Translations under genes and position numbers: made by a program | DNA from: Cyanobacteria bacterium UBA7694 | GTDB lineage: Bacteria > Cyanobacteriota > Sericytochromatia > UBA7694 | Direction: 5' to 3' | Assembly: GCA_002482705.1 (NCBI GenBank) | Contig: DLGM01000041.1 | Location: 2,975 to 10,614, forward strand | Length of the DNA: 7,640 nt | Shown here: piece by piece, positions 1 to 5,116 of the stretch | How the letters are laid out: every line of letters begins with the position of its first letter | How positions within the stretch are numbered: the first letter of the stretch is position 1 | Notes under the pieces: model-generated | Told to the model about the DNA's origin: nothing | The model's database searches: none | The model's input: the letters and a program-made list of their open reading frames with translations, nothing else

Positions 1-84
1 GATCAAGCTGAAGACCAATAAAAATGGGAGCAAAATCAGGGCCACGGCAATCAGGAGCAGAGGCAGTTTGGCTGAGGCTGTCAT
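1..84 (-). CDS. 5' part of an unidentified gene with an N-terminal hydrophobic segment
   Basis: A leftward reading frame starts with ATG at 84-82 and is still open at the window edge, so only 28 residues are visible. It begins MTASAKLPLLL and continues as an almost unbroken hydrophobic stretch of Leu, Ile, Val, Ala and Phe from about residue 7 to 28, after one lysine at position 6. That looks like a signal peptide core or a first membrane helix. The start is supported by a strong Shine-Dalgarno GGAGGA (complement of 93-98) 8 nt upstream of the ATG. The gene is transcribed away from the tRNA and the operon. The family cannot be told from this fragment. The start site is more certain than any function. 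Confidence 0.7.
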   Translation of the reverse strand, partial: MTASAKLPLLLIAVALILLPFLLVFSLI

Positions 85-126
85 TGAGGTTGTCCTCCCA
101 TTATTAACTTTTGTAAACATATTCAT

Positions 127-156
127 ATATTAATACATTACAAAGTCATGACGCAA
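127..156 (-). promoter_or_regulatory. Possible promoter of the leftward gene at the left edge
   Basis: On the minus strand, TTGCGT (complement of 151-156) is followed after 18 bp by TAATAT (complement of 127-132). This is a plausible sigma70-type -35/-10 pair and would place the RNA start near 120, about 36 nt upstream of the ATG at 84. The match is by eye and the region is AT-rich, so other -10 choices exist. The -10 lies inside a 14-bp sequence that recurs upstream of the SulP operon at 499-512. Confidence 0.3.
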
Positions 157-227
157 GCTTCTAGTTCAGCTATCTCATGATGATGGGCATAGACGACGCC
201 GTTTAAACGAGATTTAACAAGAACAGT

Positions 228-266
228 AAAAAGGCACAATAGTGTAACAACTATTGTGCCTTTTTT
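228..266. terminator. Bidirectional intrinsic terminator downstream of tRNA-Gly
   Basis: A perfect 10-bp stem (233-242 GGCACAATAG with 251-260 CTATTGTGCC) encloses an 8-nt loop. It is flanked by A5 on the left (228-232) and T6 on the right (261-266), so it reads as a hairpin plus U-tract on both strands. On the minus strand it lies just past the 3' end of the tRNA gene and is its obvious terminator. In the other direction it would block rightward read-through into the tRNA. Confidence 0.9.
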
Positions 267-275
267 GTCATTTAA

Positions 276-348
<73 letters not shown>

Positions 349-388
349 AACATATCCATACTAACAGGATTTGCTTCAGAACGGGAAG

Positions 389-407
389 AGGCTGAACACT
401 TCAGCCT
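389..407. repeat. Short perfect hairpin upstream of the tRNA gene
   Basis: AGGCTGAA (389-396) and TTCAGCCT (400-407) form an 8-bp perfect inverted repeat around a 3-nt loop. No clean T-run follows on either strand, so it is not a typical intrinsic terminator. It lies between the leftward terminator at 415-445 and the tRNA promoter region. It may be a second, weaker transcription block or a protein site; its role is unknown. Confidence 0.5.
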
Positions 408-414
408 GACTTCT

Positions 415-445
415 AAAAAAAAGCCCCCGTGCTTTTGCCAGGGGC
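415..445 (-). terminator. Leftward intrinsic terminator with no obvious upstream gene
   Basis: On the minus strand a GCCCC/GGGGC stem (complement of 441-445 and 423-427) encloses a loop in which GC-AAAA-GC can pair further. It is followed by an eight-U tract (complement of the A run 415-422). This is a good rho-independent terminator for RNA moving leftward. No leftward gene lies to its right within the window, because the SulP gene is rightward. It would shield the tRNA from antisense transcription or end a short leftward RNA. Confidence 0.7.
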
Positions 446-498
446 CATGCTGTTCCGTTTAACGGGGTCTGTGGGTTTATTTTTAATTGTTAAATAAA

Positions 499-520
499 AT
501 TCATATATTAATGTATGAAT
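499..520. promoter_or_regulatory. AT-rich 22-bp near-palindrome, possible operator
   Basis: The left half-site ATTCATATATT (499-509) and the complement of the right half (ATTCATACATT, from 510-520) match at 10 of 11 positions. A further ATGAAT occurs at 538-543. The first 14 bases recur exactly at 121-134, over the possible promoter of the leftward gene. Dyad symmetry of this size fits a dimeric regulator, but AT-rich DNA gives such matches easily and the block also holds -10-like sequences. No regulator gene is visible to connect with it. Confidence 0.35.
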
Positions 521-575
521 GTTAGCATATTAAAAATATGAATGATGAAACACATAGATGTCAAGATCTAGCGAA

Positions 576-637
576 TGCTCACACAATCTTCAGTCAATGC
601 TCAGGTTTTGCTCACGGCCTGCTTAAATCTTTGTTCA
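576..637 (+). promoter_or_regulatory. Ladder of TGCTCA-like direct repeats at 11-bp period
   Basis: Six hexamers follow one another in the same orientation: TGCTCA (576-581), TCTTCA (587-592), TGCTCA (598-603), TGCTCA (609-614), TGCTTA (620-625) and TGTTCA (632-637). Start-to-start spacings are 11, 11, 11, 11 and 12 bp. Three copies are exact and the others match 4 or 5 of 6 bases. Most are preceded by AA or TT. Direct repeats one helical turn apart are typical of OmpR/PhoB-family response regulators, which bind head to tail on one DNA face. The last box ends 10 bp before a possible -10, the geometry known for PhoB-activated promoters. The regulator itself is not in the window, and its identity is inference. 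Confidence 0.5.
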
Positions 638-647
638 CGTCCCCGCG

Positions 648-653
648 CACAAT
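648..653 (+). promoter_or_regulatory. Possible -10 element of the SulP-dabAB operon
   Basis: CACAAT matches TATAAT at 4 of 6 positions and stands 10 bp after the last repeat of the ladder. There is no good -35 at 16-18 bp, as would be expected if an activator bound to the ladder replaces it. The RNA would then start near 660 and have a leader of about 60 nt. An alternative weak pair, TTGTTA (487-492) and TAATGT (509-514), lies in the AT-rich block further upstream. Confidence 0.3.
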
Positions 654-661
654 AGAACACA

Positions 662-683
662 GACCACTCCTCAAGGTGTGGTC
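662..683 (+). repeat. Inverted repeat in the presumed leader of the SulP gene
   Basis: GACCAC (662-667) and GTGGTC (678-683) can pair as a 6-bp stem with a 10-nt loop, 23 nt before the Shine-Dalgarno. No T-run follows, so it is not a terminator. It could stabilise the 5' end of the mRNA or be an operator half-site pair; nothing further supports a role. Confidence 0.35.
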
Positions 684-706
684 AGGACTCAAGCTTGTGG
701 ATTGCA

Positions 707-712
707 AAGGAG
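707..712 (+). promoter_or_regulatory. Ribosome binding site that decides the SulP start
   Basis: AAGGAG at 707-712 lies 7 nt before the GTG at 720-722. An earlier in-frame GTG at 678 would add 14 residues (MVRTQACGLQRRLC) that do not resemble a SulP N-terminus and would have no ribosome binding site. The 720 start is therefore preferred. Confidence 0.8.
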
Positions 713-719
713 ATTGTGC

Positions 720-2348
720 GTGAGCAACCGTTCTGCATCACCACTGCCCAAAGATGGATGGGCGGGTTTAAAAGAAAATTGGCGTTTTGATTTGAGTTCA
801 GGCTTTCAGGTTTTTCTGATTGCGCTGCCGCTGTCGCTGGGGATTGCCCTGGCTTCCGGCATGCCGCCGATGGCTGGTATTATTGCCGCCATTGTAGGGG
901 GGATGCTGGTCTCACTGATCAGCGGTTCCCATGTGACGATCAATGGGCCTGCTGCCGGTCTGATCGTGATTATTTTAGGCGGTGTGGAAGTTCTTGGCCA
1001 AGGGAACATGGTGGCTGGATACCGTTTAACCTTGGCGGCGATTGTGGTGGCGGGCGTTTTACAAATGCTCTTTGGGCTGTGTAAAGCGGGCAAGCTGAGC
1101 TCTTTTTTCCCGGCTCCGGCAGTACACGGCATGTTGGCTGCCATTGGCGTGATTATTATGTCAAAACAGGTGCATACGGTCTTGGGTGTGAAGCCCCATG
1201 GCCATGAAACCCTGGAAATTATTGCCGAGATTCCCCACAGCCTGTGGCACGCCAATCCTGATATTGCGATGATTGGTTTGATTTGTTTGGCGATGACCAT
1301 TATCTGGAACTTATTGCCGTTTCCGGCCCTCAAAAAAATCCCGGGTCCCCTGGTAGTGGTTGTGAGTGGCATTGTGCTTGGACACCTGTTTGGACTGGAA
1401 ACGGCCCATACCTCTAATCTCATGGGCTTTGCCCATCCGGTCGGGCCAGAGTACCTGATCAATTTGCCTGGGAATATCATCCAGGGTTTGGTTTTTCCTG
1501 ATTTCTCTCAGGTCATGACGGCCCGCTTTTGGGGCGTTGTGCTCAGTATTGCCCTGATTGCCAGCCTCGAAACCCTGCTTTCTGCACTGGCGGTAGATAA
1601 GCTTGATGTGTATGGCCGTCGCACCAATCTCAACCGCGACATTTTTGCTGTCGGGGTCGGATCGACGATTTCCGGCCTGTTGGGTGGGTTGCCGATGATT
1701 GCTGAGATTGTTCGTTCTTCGGCCAATATCAACAATGGGGCCCGCACCCGTTGGGCTAACTTTTTCCATGGTACTTTTATGCTCTTATTTATTATGTTTG
1801 CCCCAGGCCTGATTCACCAGATCCCTTTGGCTGCTCTGGCTGCCTTATTGGTCTATACTGGCTTTCGTTTGGCTTCTCCCAAGGAGTTCATTCACACCTA
1901 TAAAACTGGGCCTGAGCAATTGGCGATTTTCCTGACCACCTTGATTGCAGTCTTGATGACCGATTTATTGATCGGTGTGGCTTGCGGCATTGTCTTAAAA
2001 CTGGTGATTCACGCTGTGCGTGGGGTGCGTTTGGGCGATCTGTTCCGCATGCGCTTTCGGATCGATACACCTGATACCGGAACTTATCTGGTCAAGGTGG
2101 AGAGTTCAGCTGTCTTTTCAAACCTGCTTGCTTTTAAAAACCAGTTGGAAGCGCTGCCTTCAGGGGCCGAGATTACCTTCGATTTCTCGGGGGCTTATTT
2201 GGTGGATCATACCTTTATGGAGTTTATCCATCACTTTATCCGCGATTATGAGCGCGAGGGTGGCCACTGTCAGATCACTGGATTCGAGGCCCATAAGCCC
2301 GCTTCTGACCATCCTCTTTCGGCCCGGAAACAGGCGGCTCATGTATAA
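720..2348 (+). CDS. SulP-family anion transporter with STAS domain, probable bicarbonate transporter
   Basis: The product is a 542-residue inner-membrane SulP (SLC26-type) secondary transporter, close to the usual family length. A short cytoplasmic N-terminus is followed by hydrophobic segments from about residue 27 to 432, then a C-terminal STAS domain (about 454-525). Family signatures are visible. VTINGPAAG (72-80) is the substrate-site helix. The block beginning AVDKL (291-295), followed by NLNRD (303-307), GGLP (322-325), VRSSAN (331-336) and NGARTR (339-344), is the most conserved part of the family. The STAS core has VDHT (495-498), where many STAS proteins carry a Ser/Thr phosphorylation site after the Asp. 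SulP proteins carry sulfate, bicarbonate or other anions. Its position first in an operon with dabAB makes bicarbonate the likely substrate; that is inference. The 53-nt gap to dabA contains no terminator, which fits cotranscription. Confidence 0.93.
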   Translation: MSNRSASPLPKDGWAGLKENWRFDLSSGFQVFLIALPLSLGIALASGMPPMAGIIAAIVGGMLVSLISGSHVTINGPAAGLIVIILGGVEVLGQGNMVAGYRLTLAAIVVAGVLQMLFGLCKAGKLSSFFPAPAVHGMLAAIGVIIMSKQVHTVLGVKPHGHETLEIIAEIPHSLWHANPDIAMIGLICLAMTIIWNLLPFPALKKIPGPLVVVVSGIVLGHLFGLETAHTSNLMGFAHPVGPEYLINLPGNIIQGLVFPDFSQVMTARFWGVVLSIALIASLETLLSALAVDKLDVYGRRTNLNRDIFAVGVGSTISGLLGGLPMIAEIVRSSANINNGARTRWANFFHGTFMLLFIMFAPGLIHQIPLAALAALLVYTGFRLASPKEFIHTYKTGPEQLAIFLTTLIAVLMTDLLIGVACGIVLKLVIHAVRGVRLGDLFRMRFRIDTPDTGTYLVKVESSAVFSNLLAFKNQLEALPSGAEITFDFSGAYLVDHTFMEFIHHFIRDYEREGGHCQITGFEAHKPASDHPLSARKQAAHV

Positions 2349-2401
2349 TGGTCCGTTGTTTTCGGTTTGCTTCTTGAATCCCGTTGCTAAGTAGGAACAC
2401 C

Positions 2402-5116
2402 ATGAGTCATTTAAGCTACCCCCATTTTGATACGGATTTACACTGGATCAGTCAGTATCTTCCTCATCAGGGCACCTTGCAACACTTTGTCCACCACAAT
2501 ACCCTGGCGGCTTTTGAGGACATGCCTTTTGAGGAGGCCTGTGGTATAGCCGAAAAATTGTATCAAGGACGCTGTTATCTTGAGCAGGATCGTTATTTAA
2601 ACTATCTTAAAGTTGGGAAAATTTCGCTGTCAGCATTGCAATCTCAGCTCCGAGAAACCCTGGTCAACCAAGGCTGTGAACCTCCTTCGGCGGTGTTTGA
2701 AAGTTTGTTGCAGATATTGCAACAGCCACCTGCGTTGAGCGCCCGCCCTTTGATTCAGAAGCGCTTAGAACAAGATCCCCGTTCAGGGTTTATTCAGGCG
2801 CTGAGGGCTCAGATAGAGGCGATCAACCTGGCCCCGGCCCCGCCCAATCCGTTTTATACGCCCACTTATCGGGATTTGATTTTAAAGGAGAAAGGGATCG
2901 ATATTGATGAAGCGATCAATCCTTTTCTGGCCAAATTCCTGAGTGCTTATGCCGATCCGGGCAGCACCTATTGGAAAATGGAGGGGCGTGAACAGGGGGT
3001 GTGGGCCTGTTTTCGTCACCACTTTCACGCCACGTATCTGTTAGAGCATCACTTGGCCAACCAGATCAGTCAGGAGCTAAAAATGCTTCCTGAGCAGGAT
3101 GTGCCGAGTTTGATCGCTTATTATTGTCGCCGTTTGGGGCTCTTAGAAGGAGAGCGCAAAACCTATCTGTTGGCGATGGCCCTGCGTTTGCGGGGGTGGG
3201 CGGCCTTTTTTAACCAGCTAGCCCATGAACCGGAACAGAAATTGGATCAGACCGAGTACCATCTCCAAGAGTTCTTGCTGATCAAACTGGTGGTGGAATT
3301 TGTGGTCTGTCAACAACAGGGCATGAAGTTTCCCTACAATGCTTTAAAGGCTTATGCCGATCAGCAGCGGGCACAAGAACAAGTGGATATACAGACCGAA
3401 CTCTTATTTTTGGTTCTGCATTATCAGGAGCAGCAGGGAATCCCTTTAGAGCTTGAGCCACAACGTTTACGCGAACTGAGCTGTTTGACGCGTGCTCATC
3501 GACTGCGTCTGTACCAGAATGCTTTGGAACAAACCTATGCCGAACAGCAGTTACACCATTTGCAAACGACCATGGCCCTACCGGATGCACCAGCACCCAG
3601 TGGGGCTTTTGACTATATTACCTGTCTTGATGATCGGGAAGAATCCATGCGGCGTCATATTGAGGCTTTAGAGCCTACCTGTCGCACCTTTGGGGTGGCC
3701 GGACATTTTGGCCTGAATATGCATTTTCGTGGTTTTAACGATGTGCGTTACCGTAAATTATGTCCTGGTGTGATTCAAGAGACGTTTAAAGTGATGCAAG
3801 TAGAAGTGGAGCCGCGCACCAGTCGCCTCAGCCGTGTGTATGCCCGCTTGGCACATGCCTATCATTTGCACTCGAAAATCTCCCTGTTTGCGGGCTTGAT
3901 CACTTTTCTGACCGGGATCTTTAGTCTCGCACCGTTTTTTACCAAGGTCTTTTTTCCCAGTCTGGATTTAAAAGTCCGTCGCGCTTCTGGACATTGGTTA
4001 TTGCGGCGCAAACGTTTCCGTGATCTGATCTTTAAGCATCAGGGAAACCCTGAGGGTATTACCGTCGAACAAGGTGCGGACAAAGTCTATCAAGTATTGA
4101 ACATGATTGGTCTGACCCAAGATTTTAGCCCCTTGGTCTATGTTGTCGGGCACGGTTCTTCGAGTATCAATAATCCCCATGAATATGCCTATAACTGTGG
4201 CGCCTGTGGGGGGGGGAAAGGGCGGGCCAACGCCCGTATTTTTGCTGAAATTGCCAACTATCCCCCTGTACGCACTTACCTCCGGGCCAAGTATGATCTC
4301 TCTATTCCGCCGGATACGGTGTTTATTGGGGGTTACCATGATACCTGTAAGGACCTTCTGACTTGGTCGGAAACGGCCCTGAGCCCGGCGCAACAGGCAA
4401 TGTATGTGGCTCACCAAAAGTGTTTTGAGCAAGCCTTGCATTACAATGCCCATGAACGGGCGCAAAAATTTTATAATGTGCCAGCCAGTTTAACTCCCGA
4501 ACAGGCCCATATGCGGGTGCTGATCCGGGCCAATGATTTGACGGAGGCCCGGCCGGAATATAACCATGCCAGCAACGCCTTATGTATCATCGGGCGTCGG
4601 GCTCTGACACGTCAGGGCAGTTTTGAGCGGCGGAGTTTTCTGTGTTCTTATGATCCCACCCAGGATGACGGAACCGTATTGGCCAGCCTGATTGGTGCTG
4701 CGGTGCCCGTTTCAGCGGGCATTAATCTCGAATATTATTTTAGTACGGTTGACAATGAGGTCTATGGCTGTGGTTCCAAGCTCAATCACAATATCATCAA
4801 TAATTATGCGGTGATGAGCGGTTTTGCCAGCGATTTGCGTTTGGGTTTATCCAAACAGATGGTTGAAATCCATGACCCGCAGCGTCTGATGGTCGTGGTC
4901 GAGAGTAAACCGGAAATCTTAGACAAGATCATGCGTCAAAATCGGCAAATAGAGCGTTTGGTGGCAAACCAATGGGTCCATCTCTGGGTGTATGATTACG
5001 AACAAAAATTGTTCTACCGTTATGCCCGAGGGCAGTTCTTGGCTGTGGAGCCTGGGGCTTTCCCCTTTGCCAGCGACACCAACCTGGCTGTGGTGCATGA
5101 GGTGCCCCATGTTTGA
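2402..5116 (+). CDS. dabA: DabA/MpsB (DUF2309): zinc-binding subunit of the inorganic carbon uptake complex
   Basis: The 904-residue product belongs to the DUF2309 family, now DabA (MpsB in Staphylococcus). It is a cytoplasmic protein related to beta-carbonic anhydrases that works only with membrane partner DabB, hydrating CO2 to bicarbonate at the expense of a cation gradient. The start of the family signature is HHNTLAAFEDMPFEEA (31-46). All four zinc ligands of the family can be placed: Cys408 and Asp410 in CLDDREESMRR (408-418), His584 in VVGHGSS, and Cys599 in NCGACGGG. The 15-residue His-to-Cys spacing equals that described for Halothiobacillus DabA (His524/Cys539, from memory). A hydrophobic stretch (about 494-520) could lie at the contact with the membrane. 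The ATG at 2402 follows TAGGAA at 2392-2397; an upstream in-frame TTG (2384) has no such support. The frame is intact. The coding strand has a run of nine G at 4208-4216, right after Cys602. Confidence 0.97.
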   Translation: MSHLSYPHFDTDLHWISQYLPHQGTLQHFVHHNTLAAFEDMPFEEACGIAEKLYQGRCYLEQDRYLNYLKVGKISLSALQSQLRETLVNQGCEPPSAVFESLLQILQQPPALSARPLIQKRLEQDPRSGFIQALRAQIEAINLAPAPPNPFYTPTYRDLILKEKGIDIDEAINPFLAKFLSAYADPGSTYWKMEGREQGVWACFRHHFHATYLLEHHLANQISQELKMLPEQDVPSLIAYYCRRLGLLEGERKTYLLAMALRLRGWAAFFNQLAHEPEQKLDQTEYHLQEFLLIKLVVEFVVCQQQGMKFPYNALKAYADQQRAQEQVDIQTELLFLVLHYQEQQGIPLELEPQRLRELSCLTRAHRLRLYQNALEQTYAEQQLHHLQTTMALPDAPAPSGAFDYITCLDDREESMRRHIEALEPTCRTFGVAGHFGLNMHFRGFNDVRYRKLCPGVIQETFKVMQVEVEPRTSRLSRVYARLAHAYHLHSKISLFAGLITFLTGIFSLAPFFTKVFFPSLDLKVRRASGHWLLRRKRFRDLIFKHQGNPEGITVEQGADKVYQVLNMIGLTQDFSPLVYVVGHGSSSINNPHEYAYNCGACGGGKGRANARIFAEIANYPPVRTYLRAKYDLSIPPDTVFIGGYHDTCKDLLTWSETALSPAQQAMYVAHQKCFEQALHYNAHERAQKFYNVPASLTPEQAHMRVLIRANDLTEARPEYNHASNALCIIGRRALTRQGSFERRSFLCSYDPTQDDGTVLASLIGAAVPVSAGINLEYYFSTVDNEVYGCGSKLNHNIINNYAVMSGFASDLRLGLSKQMVEIHDPQRLMVVVESKPEILDKIMRQNRQIERLVANQWVHLWVYDYEQKLFYRYARGQFLAVEPGAFPFASDTNLAVVHEVPHV

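Larger units (their letters stand above)
349..719. other. 371-bp intergenic region rich in regulatory-looking elements
   Basis: I see no convincing protein gene here on either strand. From left to right it holds the tRNA upstream region, a short hairpin (389-407), a leftward terminator (415-445), an AT-rich block with a near-palindrome (499-520) and a small inverted repeat (CATATT/AATATG, 526-540). Then come the 11-bp-period repeat ladder (576-637), a possible -10 (648-653), a leader hairpin (662-683) and the Shine-Dalgarno of the SulP gene (707-712). The main elements have their own entries. Confidence 0.7.

Noticed and set aside
538..723. 61-codon rightward frame whose TGA overlaps the SulP GTG start
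   Set aside because: Its ATG has no Shine-Dalgarno, the protein resembles no family, and it runs through the repeat ladder and the likely -10. The TGA/GTG overlap is probably chance, although a leader peptide cannot be fully excluded.
806..1480. 224-codon leftward frame opposite the SulP gene
   Set aside because: It lies opposite a gene with clear family motifs and is full of Pro, Thr and Ile typical of the reverse complement of a membrane-protein gene; no ribosome binding site was found.
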